The position numbers and the translations under genes are program-made. From contig NZ_AP031575.1 in the NCBI RefSeq assembly GCF_040436405.1, forward strand, positions 1,058,501-1,122,500: DNA of 64,000 bases. The letters run 5' to 3'. The stretch comes from Marinomonas sp. THO17. Its GTDB lineage: Bacteria; Pseudomonadota; Gammaproteobacteria; Pseudomonadales; Marinomonadaceae. Positions 39,180 to 48,466 of the stretch are shown in pieces. The notes below the pieces were generated by a model. It was not told where the DNA came from. It saw only the letters and a list, made by a program, of their open reading frames with translations, and searched no databases. Numbering within the stretch: position 1 is the stretch's first letter; every line of letters begins with the position of its first letter.

Positions 39180-39854
39180 ATGACATACGAACGCTTCGAC
39201 GATATATACCAACGAGCAGCGCAGCGCCACGGTGGTGAACAAGCTTTAGAACAGAAACTGAGTAATCCCTTATCGAGTGCTCAGCTGAGTAAACTAAGTG
39301 ATGATAGATGGTTAGCGGCTTTTAGCCAAAAAGTGTTTCAATCTGGCATCAGTTGGCAAGTGGTACGAAATAAATGGCCCAATTTTGAAGACGTTTTTTT
39401 CAAATTTGATATTGAAAAAATGCTGCTGATTCACGATGAAATGTGGGAAGAAAAGGCCAAAGACCCGCGTATCATTCGCCATTTTGGTAAAGTCATGACC
39501 ATTCGTGATAACGCTATGATGATTCATGATTGCCAGCGTCAACACGGCTCCTTCAGCCAATTTGTTGCCAACTGGCCAAGTGACCAGATTGTTGAGCTGT
39601 GGAAGTATCTAAAAAAACATGGCGCACGCCTAGGTGGAAATACCGGCCCTTATACCCTTCGTAGCATGGGCAAAGATACCTTTTTGTTAACCAAGGATGT
39701 GGAAGGCTATTTACGTCACCACCACATTGTTACCACTGGCAAAGACACACAAGCGGCGTTACAAGCAGCACAACAGGCGTTTAACCATTGGCACCAAGAA
39801 TCGGCTCGCAGTTACACGGAAATCAGCCAATGCATTGCCCTCAGCATTAATTAA
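39180..39854 (+). CDS. DNA-3-methyladenine glycosylase I-like protein
   Basis: 224 aa from the ATG at 39180, which has GGAG seven bases upstream. It matches the Tag family in the middle (FQSGISWQVVRNKWPNFEDVFFKFD) and around IIRHFGKVMTIRDNA. The zinc-binding cysteines and N-terminal CxW of classical Tag are missing, so it belongs to a divergent branch and glycosylase activity is uncertain. Followed 23 bp later by the FrnE-like gene. Confidence 0.8.
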   Translation: MTYERFDDIYQRAAQRHGGEQALEQKLSNPLSSAQLSKLSDDRWLAAFSQKVFQSGISWQVVRNKWPNFEDVFFKFDIEKMLLIHDEMWEEKAKDPRIIRHFGKVMTIRDNAMMIHDCQRQHGSFSQFVANWPSDQIVELWKYLKKHGARLGGNTGPYTLRSMGKDTFLLTKDVEGYLRHHHIVTTGKDTQAALQAAQQAFNHWHQESARSYTEISQCIALSIN

Positions 39855-39877
39855 TTCAAACACATTTAGGAGATTTC

Positions 39878-40522
39878 ATGGCCGATCTACGCATCGACAT
39901 TATTTCGGATTTAGTCTGCCCATGGTGTTACCTTGGTTACTCAAGGCTCAAACAAGCCATCGATCAGTTAGGCGAAGATTATAAAATTGACATTCGTTGG
40001 CAACCTTTTGAGTTGCATCCAGACATTCCATTAAGTGGTGCAGATCGTGATGGGTATCTAAGTGAAAAATTCGGCAGTCAGGAAAAACTGAATGAGGTAA
40101 ACCATGCCTTACAGCACGTTGGAAAGGAAGCCGGTATTGAATTTAACTTCTCTGAAAAAGATCGCGTACCAAACACTAAGTTAACTCATCAATTTATGTT
40201 AGCAGCGAGCAAAGCCTCTCTAGCGACACCTTTTGCTCTGGCACTCTTTTACGCCTACTTCACCAATGGCGAGGATATTGGCACATTAGCCGTACTGAAA
40301 AAAACCGCACTGGAAACTGGATTACAAGTAGAAGACATAGAATACGCCACCAGTGATAAAGCCAAACGTCTAACCGAGAAAAAACTTCAACACCTTCGCC
40401 AAATGGACATTCAATCTGTTCCAACTTATGTTATCAACGACAAATATATGCTTCATGGTGCTCATGATCCTGAATCCTTTTTAAAGGTATTACATGACAT
40501 TGCAGCGAAAGAAATCCAGTAG
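39878..40522 (+). CDS. FrnE-like DsbA-family thiol oxidoreductase
   Basis: 214-aa cytosolic member of the DsbA superfamily. The CPWC redox motif is at residues 12-15 within SDLVCPWCYLG, followed by the helical insert and the cis-Pro segment SVPTYVIN. FrnE-like proteins are linked to disulfide chemistry and oxidative stress. No signal peptide. AGGAG precedes the start. Ends at a strong terminator. Confidence 0.9.
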   Translation: MADLRIDIISDLVCPWCYLGYSRLKQAIDQLGEDYKIDIRWQPFELHPDIPLSGADRDGYLSEKFGSQEKLNEVNHALQHVGKEAGIEFNFSEKDRVPNTKLTHQFMLAASKASLATPFALALFYAYFTNGEDIGTLAVLKKTALETGLQVEDIEYATSDKAKRLTEKKLQHLRQMDIQSVPTYVINDKYMLHGAHDPESFLKVLHDIAAKEIQ

Positions 40523-40553
40523 TTACTGCACAACTTTCCCCTGATTTACAGAG

Positions 40554-40588
40554 AAAAAAATGGGAGGCAATCGGCCTCCCATTTTTTT
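40554..40588 (+). terminator. Rho-independent terminator after the FrnE-like gene
   Basis: AAAAAAATGGGAGGC pairs with GCCTCCCATTTTTTT around AATCG, with seven T on the plus strand. Confidence 0.9.
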
Positions 40589-40636
40589 ACTTCAGAAAAA
40601 CTATCAATACTCTCAGGTTAATAAAAATTTTAATGT

Positions 40637-40651
40637 TGATAATCATTCACA
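40637..40651. promoter_or_regulatory. Fur-box-like site upstream of bfd
   Basis: TGATAAT-C-ATTCACA matches the 7-1-7 Fur consensus TGATAAT-N-ATTATCA in 12 of 14 defined positions. It sits 52 bp before bfd, a gene typically induced by iron starvation. A weaker ATGA...TTCAT dyad at 40682-40700 lies closer to the start. Confidence 0.5.
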
Positions 40652-40702
40652 TTAAAAATAGAATCGAATCATATAAACACTAATGAGAGTAATTTTCATT
40701 CC

Positions 40703-40897
40703 ATGTACGTATGTATCTGCAACAAAGTATCTGATAAAGACATTAAAGCGTCTGTTCAGCAAGGCGTGACTACCATGCGTGATCTATACAAAGAACACAG
40801 CATTGGTAGTCAATGTGGCAAATGTTGCCAATGCGCTAAACAGGTGCTGAATCAAGAGCTAATCAAAATAGCAGAATGCCAATCAAAAGTTGCTTGA
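40703..40897 (+). CDS. bfd: Bacterioferritin-associated ferredoxin
   Basis: 64-aa 2Fe-2S protein that reduces and mobilises iron stored in bacterioferritin. Cys ligands C4, C6, C38 and C41 (MYVCICNKVSD, GSQCGKCCQC) match the family. It is convergent with the two bfr genes, and a Fur-like box upstream fits expression under iron limitation. Confidence 0.94.
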   Translation: MYVCICNKVSDKDIKASVQQGVTTMRDLYKEHSIGSQCGKCCQCAKQVLNQELIKIAECQSKVA

Positions 40898-40912
40898 TCC
40901 AATACATCCGTC

Positions 40913-41377
40913 TTACATCTGAGACTGTAGATAGTTTTCAATTCCTGAAGTTTTAATCAATTGTTGCTGAGTTTCCAGCCAATCAATCTGTTCTTCTTGC
41001 TCTTCCAGAATTTTTTCCAGCGTATCACGGCTCATGAAATCCAACTTTTGCTCACAAAGGTCAATAGCGGATTTAACGGCGTCAATAGTCGCTAATTCAA
41101 ATTCTAGATTTGCGGAAATCATTTCTTCGCTGTTTTCACCAATACGAAGACGGCCCAAGTCTTGAAGGTTTGGTAACCCCTCCAAAAACAAGATTCGTTC
41201 AATCAAACGGTCTGCGTTTTTCATTTTCTGGATAGAGGTTTTGTAATCCGCTTTATCCAAAGCTGAAAAACCAAAATCCTTAAACATACGAGCGTGAAGG
41301 AAATATTGATTAATTCCCACCAACTCATTTGCCAACACTTTATTTAGACTGGCAACAACGTTGCGATCACCTTTCAT
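40913..41377 (-). CDS. bfr: Bacterioferritin subunit, haem-binding type without ferroxidase centre
   Basis: 154-aa ferritin-like subunit. By alignment with E. coli Bfr, haem ligand Met52 is kept (QKMKNAD), and so are E18 and E94. Ferroxidase ligands are lost: Glu51 is Lys, His54 is Asn, Glu127 is Gln and His130 is Gln. It is therefore the haem-type partner of a heteropolymeric bacterioferritin, as known for BfrA-type subunits of Neisseria. It lies 9 bp after the ferroxidase-type gene. Confidence 0.93.
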   Translation of the reverse strand: MKGDRNVVASLNKVLANELVGINQYFLHARMFKDFGFSALDKADYKTSIQKMKNADRLIERILFLEGLPNLQDLGRLRIGENSEEMISANLEFELATIDAVKSAIDLCEQKLDFMSRDTLEKILEEQEEQIDWLETQQQLIKTSGIENYLQSQM

Positions 41378-41386
41378 AATCGACTC

Positions 41387-41860
41387 CTAGCTGCCCATCT
41401 GAGATTGGTGGTAATTCTGCATACCCACCTTATCCATGAGTCCAAGCTGCTGCTCTAACCAGTAAACATGATCTTCTTCTGTATCAAACAAAAGTTTTTC
41501 CAAGGTTTCACGAGTTTGATAATCACCCTCATCTTCACAGATTTTGATCGCATCGCGAACGCAAGCAACCACTTCTAATTCTAGAGTCAGGTCATTTTGC
41601 ATCATGGATTTAACATCAGAACCTATTAGCAAATCACGACGCTTTGTCATGCAAGGTACACCTTCCAAGAACAAAATACGTTTGATTAACCAATCAGAGT
41701 GCTGAGTCTCTTCTTCCATTTCATGGTTCAGACGCTCGTAAAGCTTATTCAAGCCCCAATCGTCATACATACGAGAGTGAATGAAGTACTGATCAATTGC
41801 TGCTAACTCGTTAGCCAACAATGCATTCAGACTATCAATTACTTTCTGACTGCCTTTCAT
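41387..41860 (-). CDS. bfr: Bacterioferritin subunit, ferroxidase type lacking the haem methionine
   Basis: 157-aa subunit with intact di-iron ligands E18, E51, H54, E94 and the EEDH segment at about 128-131. Position 52, the haem ligand Met in E. coli, is Thr (EEETQHSDW). It complements the next gene, which has the haem Met but not the ferroxidase ligands. Expected to form a mixed 24-mer that stores iron. Confidence 0.94.
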   Translation of the reverse strand: MKGSQKVIDSLNALLANELAAIDQYFIHSRMYDDWGLNKLYERLNHEMEEETQHSDWLIKRILFLEGVPCMTKRRDLLIGSDVKSMMQNDLTLELEVVACVRDAIKICEDEGDYQTRETLEKLLFDTEEDHVYWLEQQLGLMDKVGMQNYHQSQMGS

Positions 41861-41925
41861 ATTTCTCTCCTCATCGTTTGCTCTAACTTCAACATCAAAA
41901 TAGAGCTAAGTTAACACCTATTATT

Positions 41926-41963
41926 AAGGGTTGTGACCTAGGTGTTATTCAGTCACAACCCTT
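41926..41963. terminator. Long hairpin between parC and the bacterioferritin genes
   Basis: AAGGGTTGTGAC pairs perfectly with GTCACAACCCTT over 12 bp, with a 14-nt loop. On the plus strand it continues into TTTTT, but no plus gene precedes it. On the minus strand, downstream of parC, the T-tract is poor (CCCTTAATAAT). Probably the parC terminator; an operator is an alternative. Confidence 0.5.
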
Positions 41964-41975
41964 TTTATCTACTGA

Positions 41976-44282
41976 CTAGCGATCAAACAGATCGGCGTCG
42001 GTAGAGGAACTGCTAGCAGTGAAAGCTTTGCCTTCACCTACTTTTACTTCTAACCCGTCGACTCGCTGGAAACCTCTTGGTAATTTCAAACCACGTCGGC
42101 CACGCTCCCCCATGTATTCTTGCAAGTCTTTTTCGGCAAAGTTAACAAATCGTTTACCAGACAAGGCCACCAATAGATCATCAGGTTGAACACATGCCAT
42201 TGCCACCACCAGCTCTTCTCGTTGTGCTGCACGAGCACTCGGAATACTGATCATCTTATTGCCTTTACCCTTCGCCATTTGCGGTAACGAAGCGACATCG
42301 AATACTAACATACGACCCTCGTTAGATATTGCAACAACGCGTCCCGTTTCCGTGTTAGCCACAGCAACCGGTGACAATACTTTGGCTCCAGCAGGCAAGG
42401 TTAAAGTGACTTTACCCGCTTTATTTTTAGCATATAAATCCTTTAATTGCGCAATAAAACCATAACCGGCATCACTGGCAACCAGATAATGCGCTTCTTC
42501 TTTATCCAGAACCGCTGCGACAATCGTAGTGCCCTTTTCTAAACTGATACGGCCAGTAATAGGCTCACCTTGGCCACGCGCCGATGGTAGTGAGTGGGCT
42601 TTAATCGAATAGGTGCGGCCATTAGAGGCAAATAGCACCAGGGTTTGATTTGAACGACCTTTGGTGCTGATAAGGTATTCATCACCCGATTTATAACTCA
42701 AACCTTGCACGTCGATATCATGACCTTTCGCCGCACGAATCCAGCCTTGCTTCGAAATCACCACTGTAATTGGGTCATTCGACATCAAGTCTTCTTCACT
42801 GAATGCCTGCGCTTCTTTGCGAGCCACAATAGGAGTACGACGCTCATCACCATAAAGATCAATGGCTTCTTGAATCTCATCACTGATCAATTTTTTCAAT
42901 TTACGATCGGAAGACAATAAACCTTCAAGGGTTTTTCGCTCTTTTTCAAGCTCGTCCTGCTCTCCCTTAATGCGCATCTCTTCCAATTTCGCCAAGTGAC
43001 GTAATTTCAATTCCAAAATGGCTTCAGCCTGAACATCACTTAAGCCAAAACGTGCCATCAACTCCACTTTTGGTTTGTCTTCATTACGAATGATTTCGAT
43101 CACTTCATCTATGTTTAGATAAGCAATTAACAAACCTTCCAAGATATGCAGACGATTTAGCACCTTATCCAAACGGAATTGCAAACGCTTACGCACCACA
43201 TCAATGCGGAAGCGCAACCATTCAGACAAGAAACTTTTTAATGGCTTGACCTGTGGCAAACCATCTAAGCCAATGACATTCATGTTTACACGATAGGATT
43301 TTTCCAAATCCGTTGTGGCAAACAAATGTGTCATAACGGCGTCCACATCGACTCGATTGGACTTAGGAACAATGACCAAGCGAGTTGGATTTTCATGATC
43401 GGATTCATCACGTAGATCCACCACCATAGGCAGTTTCTTAGCCTGCATTTGCGCCGCGATTTGTTCTAATACCTTGCTACCAGATACTTGATGAGGAAGT
43501 TCAGTGACAACAATTTCACCCTCTTCCATATCGAAACGAGCACGGGCTTTGATTTGCCCTTTTCCGGTTTCGTACAATTTCACAATGTCACTACGGGATG
43601 TGATGATCTCTCCACCGGTTGGAAAATCTGGGCCTTGTACGAAGTTCAAAAGGTCATCCAACTCAGCATTAGGATTATTCAATAAATGAATACACGCTTG
43701 ACCGACTTCTGTGAGGTTATGAGGTGGGATGTCGGTTGCCATACCCACCGCAATACCCGTTGTACCATTCAATAACAGATTAGGCAGACGCGCTGGCAAA
43801 ACAGCAGGCTCTTGCAGGGTACCATCAAAATTGGGCACCCAATCGACTGTTCCTTGTGAGACTTCTTTGAGTAAAACATCGGCGTATTTAGACAGACGAG
43901 ATTCCGTATAACGCATGGCGGCGAAGGATTTTGGATCGTCTGGAGCGCCCCAGTTACCTTGACCATCAACCAGCGGATAACGATAGGAAAAAGGCTGGGC
44001 CATCAATACCATGGCTTCATAACAAGCACTATCACCGTGAGGGTGAAATTTACCTAACACGTCCCCGACAGTACGAGCCGATTTTTTGTATTTAGCTGTC
44101 GCCTTCAATCCGAGCTCACTCATAGCATAGATGATGCGACGCTGAACAGGTTTTAAACCATCACCTATATGAGGCAGAGCACGATCTAGAATGACGTACA
44201 TGGAATAGTTCAAATAGGCTTTTTCTGTGTAGTCTTTTAATGAAAGGGTTTCATTCGACTCGAAATTTGACAACTCACTCAA
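41976..44282 (-). CDS. parC: DNA topoisomerase IV subunit A
   Basis: 768-aa catalytic subunit that breaks and rejoins DNA to unlink daughter chromosomes. The N-terminal [28 protein letters not shown] is typical, and the active-site Tyr lies in the [12 protein letters not shown] segment. The quinolone-determining region around [13 protein letters not shown] is present in the usual susceptible form (Ser/Glu). C-terminal beta-pinwheel repeats follow. parE is not adjacent. Confidence 0.96.
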   Translation of the reverse strand: MSELSNFESNETLSLKDYTEKAYLNYSMYVILDRALPHIGDGLKPVQRRIIYAMSELGLKATAKYKKSARTVGDVLGKFHPHGDSACYEAMVLMAQPFSYRYPLVDGQGNWGAPDDPKSFAAMRYTESRLSKYADVLLKEVSQGTVDWVPNFDGTLQEPAVLPARLPNLLLNGTTGIAVGMATDIPPHNLTEVGQACIHLLNNPNAELDDLLNFVQGPDFPTGGEIITSRSDIVKLYETGKGQIKARARFDMEEGEIVVTELPHQVSGSKVLEQIAAQMQAKKLPMVVDLRDESDHENPTRLVIVPKSNRVDVDAVMTHLFATTDLEKSYRVNMNVIGLDGLPQVKPLKSFLSEWLRFRIDVVRKRLQFRLDKVLNRLHILEGLLIAYLNIDEVIEIIRNEDKPKVELMARFGLSDVQAEAILELKLRHLAKLEEMRIKGEQDELEKERKTLEGLLSSDRKLKKLISDEIQEAIDLYGDERRTPIVARKEAQAFSEEDLMSNDPITVVISKQGWIRAAKGHDIDVQGLSYKSGDEYLISTKGRSNQTLVLFASNGRTYSIKAHSLPSARGQGEPITGRISLEKGTTIVAAVLDKEEAHYLVASDAGYGFIAQLKDLYAKNKAGKVTLTLPAGAKVLSPVAVANTETGRVVAISNEGRMLVFDVASLPQMAKGKGNKMISIPSARAAQREELVVAMACVQPDDLLVALSGKRFVNFAEKDLQEYMGERGRRGLKLPRGFQRVDGLEVKVGEGKAFTASSSSTDADLFDR

Positions 44283-44516
44283 GCAAGCATTCCTTCTTCT
44301 ATCATTGATTTCTTTTCGCTAAGCTAGCAAAGGCTTTAAATCTCTTGGCACAACTATAAAGAAACACCCTGAGGTACTGCAACACTCAAAACAAGAATAT
44401 AATGCAAGGGATATTGTCTCATGCTTTAATTAAAGAAGGTGAGAATAAGTATTCTTAACATGAGTCTTATCAGAGAAACGGTCGAATCACAGCAAGAGTG
44501 AGCAGGAATGTGAATA

Positions 44517-44546
44517 CCTTCCTTAACATAACTTATCCTTCCTTAA
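44517..44546 (+). promoter_or_regulatory. Direct repeat CCTTCCTTAA, 20-bp period
   Basis: CCTTCCTTAA occurs at 44517-44526 and at 44537-44546, a 20-bp period (about two helical turns), followed each time by ATAAC-like sequence, just before the bicupin-like gene. It may be an operator for a protein binding two faces in phase. The rest of 44283-44568 shows no gene. Confidence 0.35.
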
Positions 44547-44568
44547 TAACATAAATACAAGGCAAAAG

Positions 44569-45291
44569 ATGGCGAGTCAGGCAAACCAAGATACACTCCC
44601 TGTTATTCAGTATCCTCTATATGGTGACAGCGAACGTATTATCATACATCAGCAAGACGATGTCATGATCCTTCATGAAAGACTCAGCCAAGAAGCCACG
44701 CCTACCCGCTTATATCAACCTGCACAAGCAAGCTTTTTATTCTTGCTAACAGGTGAAGTTCACGTACAAAGTCAACAGCACGCAGTGAATATAAAAGCTC
44801 AGCAAGGCGTTTGGTTTCCCATTAACCAAACCAGCGTCTTAACCTTACTCACACCTAGCGCCAGCCTTTGCGTGATCCGTTTTAACAAAATGAAAGCAAA
44901 TTCTATACTGCCTGACACGCTACAAAAAGTGTCTAGCGGTGCAGTAGACAGTCAGATTGAAAAGAAACAGGTACAGGTTTGGCCCTTATGGGAAACGAAA
45001 GAAACACGCATTAGCATTGAAAAATACCCAGCAAAATACAGCGAAGCAATTTATTATCAGAAAAACGCGATGCATTACATTTTGCCATTACAAGGACAAG
45101 CCTATTTAGCCAATAAGCAAGCGGCGGCTTCCCTTTGTTCTGAATGGGGTCAAGTTATCCCAGCGAAACGAGCCAGTGCCGTTCTCAATCCCAATGAAGA
45201 AGTCGTCATCCTACTCTCATTGGTAATATCAAAAAAAGCACAATTAAAAGGACGGGTGATAGTGCTAAATCGCCCCAATTCATTGTCTTAA
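44569..45291 (+). CDS. Bicupin-like protein of unknown function
   Basis: 240-aa protein. Two beta-rich halves look like cupin repeats: residues about 28-105 (QASFLFLLTGEVHVQSQQ) and about 135-225 (MHYILPLQGQAYLANKQ). The usual metal-binding His/Glu set is not obvious, so metal binding is uncertain. It resembles HutD-like cupins only in overall shape. No signal peptide. The 3' end overlaps the convergent ABM-GNAT gene by 4 bp. I cannot name it with confidence. Confidence 0.65.
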   Translation: MASQANQDTLPVIQYPLYGDSERIIIHQQDDVMILHERLSQEATPTRLYQPAQASFLFLLTGEVHVQSQQHAVNIKAQQGVWFPINQTSVLTLLTPSASLCVIRFNKMKANSILPDTLQKVSSGAVDSQIEKKQVQVWPLWETKETRISIEKYPAKYSEAIYYQKNAMHYILPLQGQAYLANKQAAASLCSEWGQVIPAKRASAVLNPNEEVVILLSLVISKKAQLKGRVIVLNRPNSLS

Positions 45292-46175
45292 CGCAAAATT
45301 AACGCCGTCAAAATGTGATCTTCCCAGCGACCATTGATCTTAAGATAATCCCTCGCTGTACCCTCTTTTTCAAAACCAAGACGGCTGAGTACAGCCGCAC
45401 TTCGTTCATTTCTCGGCATATAGCCGGCCTGAATGCGCTCGATGTGCTGTTCCTTACTCATATATTGGATACCTGCCTTGAGCATTTCCGTCATTAAACC
45501 TTTACCTTGCTCTTGTTGTCGCAAACTGTAACCCAAATTACAGGCTTGAAACACACCTCGAACGATATTGGAATAGTTACTGTAAGCCAGCATCTTGCTT
45601 TCATCTGCATTCAGTAAGCAGAGTACACATGATTTATCTTCTAGAAACTCCCGTCGCATTTCCCGAACCCTTAGCTGACAAGTTTCCATTGAGTAATAAG
45701 CCTCATTTCTCAATGGCTCCCACGGTGCCAAAAAATCCCTCTCGTCATTCACATAATCAAACAGCAGATGCGCTTGAGATTGCCCTAACAAGCGCAAGAT
45801 TCCACGTGGCGTTTTCATGTAGGGAAAACGCAAGTTTTGCTGACCAGCATTTGAACTTTTAAACGACATATCCTGATTCACGGTACAGAGTTTCATTGAA
45901 TACTCTTGATACCAAAAATGCTCCCCCAAAGACAACACCCGTCGCAACATTTCATCATCCTGCCAAGCCTTTGCTTGTGAGGCTTCTCGCCAATAGGTAA
46001 TCAGACTGTAGATCTCCCCATAGCAGGATTCTTCCCCCATATAGCCTGGTTTGTCTTTGGCCATCATTAAAAGCTTTTCAATCATGATGCGCTGAGTTAA
46101 ATCATCCAGCATTAATTTGATAGAAATCACAACGGCAAAATATTTTTCTTCCTGTGTGGAACTAAATACTGTCAT
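45288..46175 (-). CDS. Fusion of an ABM (monooxygenase-like) domain and a RimJ-type GNAT acetyltransferase
   Basis: 295 aa, well above the about 180 aa of a lone RimJ-type enzyme. Residues about 11-103 match the antibiotic-biosynthesis-monooxygenase/YqjZ-like dimeric barrel (YFAVVISIKL, KDKPGYMGEES, LITYWREASQAKAW). Residues about 118-295 are a GNAT domain with the acetyl-CoA loop in LRQQEQGKGLMTEM and the C-terminal AAVLSRLGFEKEGTARDYL. Such N-acyltransferases modify N-termini or small molecules; the substrate is unknown. One continuous reading frame, no sign of frameshift. Confidence 0.8.
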   Translation of the reverse strand: MTVFSSTQEEKYFAVVISIKLMLDDLTQRIMIEKLLMMAKDKPGYMGEESCYGEIYSLITYWREASQAKAWQDDEMLRRVLSLGEHFWYQEYSMKLCTVNQDMSFKSSNAGQQNLRFPYMKTPRGILRLLGQSQAHLLFDYVNDERDFLAPWEPLRNEAYYSMETCQLRVREMRREFLEDKSCVLCLLNADESKMLAYSNYSNIVRGVFQACNLGYSLRQQEQGKGLMTEMLKAGIQYMSKEQHIERIQAGYMPRNERSAAVLSRLGFEKEGTARDYLKINGRWEDHILTALILR

Positions 46176-46421
46176 GAAACCTCTAAGTAAGTAATTTTGA
46201 TGCGTTTGTATGTGTCTTTATTAAGGGTAAGGTCAGTCATTCATCGCTTTTACGACATTCACGCAACTGACTTAAGTATTTACTCTTTTTCATCTATGGC
46301 ATTCGTATAGACATCTTACAATGCCAAGAAAGGAATGCCATTGCTGTCTTAATCGCTGCTTTGTCATTCACCATACTTTATTAATTGTCCCCTTTATTAA
46401 TAAAGTTAAGGATAGCTTGAT

Positions 46422-46446
46422 GCCCGCCTTGTGCGGGCTTTTTTTT
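46422..46446 (+). terminator. Orphan plus-strand rho-independent terminator
   Basis: GCCCGC-CTTGT-GCGGGC followed by eight T. No plus-strand gene ends nearby; the preceding gene (45288-46175) is on the minus strand. It may end a small RNA encoded in 46180-46420 (see findings). Confidence 0.85.
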
Positions 46447-46464
46447 GCGATCTTCTGTTGCCAT

Positions 46465-46504
46465 AAAAAAAGCGAAGTTGAATCACCTTCAAACTTCGCT
46501 TTTT
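46465..46504 (-). terminator. Rho-independent terminator after lipA
   Basis: AAAAAAAGCGAAGTT pairs with AACTTCGCTTTTT across a 12-nt loop. On the minus strand it lies 26 bp after the lipA stop, with a run of seven T. Confidence 0.88.
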
Positions 46505-46530
46505 AAAGTCATTATAGATCAAGCTTACCT

Positions 46531-47490
46531 TTAAGAGACTCTCTCACCATGAGCTTGTTTGTCTGCATGATAAGATGAACGGACCAAAGGCCCACAAGCA
46601 GCATGGGTAAACCCAAGCTCTTTGGCGACTTCCTCATAACGAGCAAACTCTTCTGGTGGCACAAAGCGCGCCATTGGAAAATGGTGTTTAGAAGGTTGCA
46701 AGTACTGACCTATGGTCAGCATATCAACATTATGAGCACGAAGGTCTTTCATCACCTCAACGATCTCTTCAAAGGTTTCTCCCATACCGACCATCAAACC
46801 TGATTTGGTAGGTACATCTGGACAACGGTCTTTGAAATTCTTCAATAAGTCTAATGACCACTGATAATCCGAACCTGGGCGAACTTGGCGATAAAGACGC
46901 GGAATCGACTCCAAGTTATGGTTAAACACATCGGGTGGTGCCTGCACCAAGGTTTCCACCGCAACCTCCATACGACCACGGAAATCTGGAACCAAAGTTT
47001 CAATTTCAATGTTTGGACTGGCCGCACGGGTTTCACGAATACAATCCACAAAGTGCTGTGCCCCACCATCACGCAGATCATCACGGTCAACAGAAGTGAT
47101 AACAACGTACTTCAATTTCATGTCACGAATGGCAGCCGCTAACTCTTTTGGCTCATCTGGACTTAATGGATTTGGACGACCATGCGCTACATCACAGAAA
47201 GGGCAGCGACGAGTACAAATCTCACCCATGATCATGAAGGTTGCTGTACCATTACTGAAACATTCACCTAAGTTCGGACAATTTGCTTCCTCACACACAG
47301 ACGCCAATTTGTGCTCACGTAACGTACTCTTGATACGTGCTATCTCTGGAGAAGCTGGCATACGAACTCGCAACCATTCAGGCTTACGAGGAATCTCTTC
47401 TGTCGGTACTATTTTAATCGGGATACGTGCCATCTTATCGGCGCCACGTAGCTTTTCCCCTTGAACAACGCGTTTGCGTTCTGCTGTCAT
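46531..47490 (-). CDS. lipA: Lipoyl synthase
   Basis: Radical-SAM enzyme inserting two sulfurs into octanoyl groups on lipoyl domains such as the two in SucB. It is 319 aa. Auxiliary cluster cysteines are in [12 protein letters not shown] and the radical-SAM cluster in CTRRCPFC. The C-terminal RSSYHADKQ holds the conserved serine of the RSSY motif. One base after lipB, in the operon dacA-ybeD-lipB-lipA. Confidence 0.98.
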   Translation of the reverse strand: MTAERKRVVQGEKLRGADKMARIPIKIVPTEEIPRKPEWLRVRMPASPEIARIKSTLREHKLASVCEEANCPNLGECFSNGTATFMIMGEICTRRCPFCDVAHGRPNPLSPDEPKELAAAIRDMKLKYVVITSVDRDDLRDGGAQHFVDCIRETRAASPNIEIETLVPDFRGRMEVAVETLVQAPPDVFNHNLESIPRLYRQVRPGSDYQWSLDLLKNFKDRCPDVPTKSGLMVGMGETFEEIVEVMKDLRAHNVDMLTIGQYLQPSKHHFPMARFVPPEEFARYEEVAKELGFTHAACGPLVRSSYHADKQAHGERVS

Positions 47491-47491
47491 T

Positions 47492-48136
47492 CTAGTTCCA
47501 CCCTTGTTGGATAGTCGGACTGGTGTATCCGAGGTGTTCAGCCAGCTGATTGGCCAACTGAGTCTTTATATCAGACATGCTTACATCTGCTTTCAGACGC
47601 TGCATATCAATCATCTGTAACCCTTGATAACCACAAGGGTTAATGCGATTAAATGGTGTCAGGTCCATATCGACATTTAACGCTAAACCATGAAACGAAC
47701 AACCACGACGCACCCTCAAACCCAAGGATGAAATCTTCTGTTCATCCACATACACTCCCGGTGCATCTGGTTTGGCATAAGCGTCAATGGCATTTTGCGC
47801 CAACACTTTGACGATAGATTGCTCCAGCACAGTTACCAAATCTCGCACACCAATACCGAGACGCTTCAAGTCAATCAACACATAGGCAATTAATTGTCCT
47901 GGACCATGATAGGTGACTTGCCCACCGCGATCAGCTTGATAAACTGGAATATCTCCGGGCGCTAACAGGTGTTCTTCTTTTCCGGCTTGTCCTTGAGTAA
48001 ACACAGCTGGATGCTCAAGTAACCATATTTCATCTGCATCTTGCTTGGTTCGCTCTTGGGTAAACAGCTTCATACGCTCCCAAGAATCTTGGTACTCCAC
48101 TAAACCAAGATCACGGCATATCAAGTCTAATGTCAT
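47492..48136 (-). CDS. lipB: Octanoyl-ACP:protein octanoyltransferase
   Basis: Transfers octanoate from ACP to lipoyl domains. It is 214 aa. The substrate segment [14 protein letters not shown] and the catalytic Cys/Lys region ([23 protein letters not shown]) and later INPCGYQGL are intact. Directly adjacent to the ybeD stop (TAAATG). Confidence 0.97.
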   Translation of the reverse strand: MTLDLICRDLGLVEYQDSWERMKLFTQERTKQDADEIWLLEHPAVFTQGQAGKEEHLLAPGDIPVYQADRGGQVTYHGPGQLIAYVLIDLKRLGIGVRDLVTVLEQSIVKVLAQNAIDAYAKPDAPGVYVDEQKISSLGLRVRRGCSFHGLALNVDMDLTPFNRINPCGYQGLQMIDMQRLKADVSMSDIKTQLANQLAEHLGYTSPTIQQGWN

Positions 48137-48442
48137 TTATAAAACCATCTTAACTGCGTTCACTGCCATTAGATCAGCATGTAATGCAGACAATTGTGCC
48201 TCACTTTGGGCAACAATACGGAAACTGAAACTAACAAATCGCCCTTTACTAGAACGGTTTGTGGTGACAGCATTTGGATCCATTTCCGGAGCATGCGTCT
48301 TAAAACACGCTACTATGTCAGCATGAGCCCCTTCAGTATCCATAGACACGACTTTGACAACATAGTTATCGCATGGAAACTCTATCTTTGGAGCATCAGT
48401 TTGTTTACCAACCTGATTACCCTCTTTTGTGATTAACGCCAT
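48137..48442 (-). CDS. ybeD: DUF493/YbeD family protein
   Basis: 101-aa ferredoxin-like-fold protein with the typical IEFPCDNYVVKVV start and the conserved SSKGRFVSFSFRI segment. It is thought to be regulatory (ACT-like fold) but has no firm function. Its position between dacA and lipB is conserved in gammaproteobacteria. Confidence 0.93.
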   Translation of the reverse strand: MALITKEGNQVGKQTDAPKIEFPCDNYVVKVVSMDTEGAHADIVACFKTHAPEMDPNAVTTNRSSKGRFVSFSFRIVAQSEAQLSALHADLMAVNAVKMVL

Positions 48443-48466
48443 TTATTTACCACTGGCCTCTCGGGC

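Noticed and set aside
46321..46506. 61-codon plus-strand frame before lipA
   Set aside because: It crosses both terminators in the gap and has low-quality composition; a non-coding RNA explains the terminator better.
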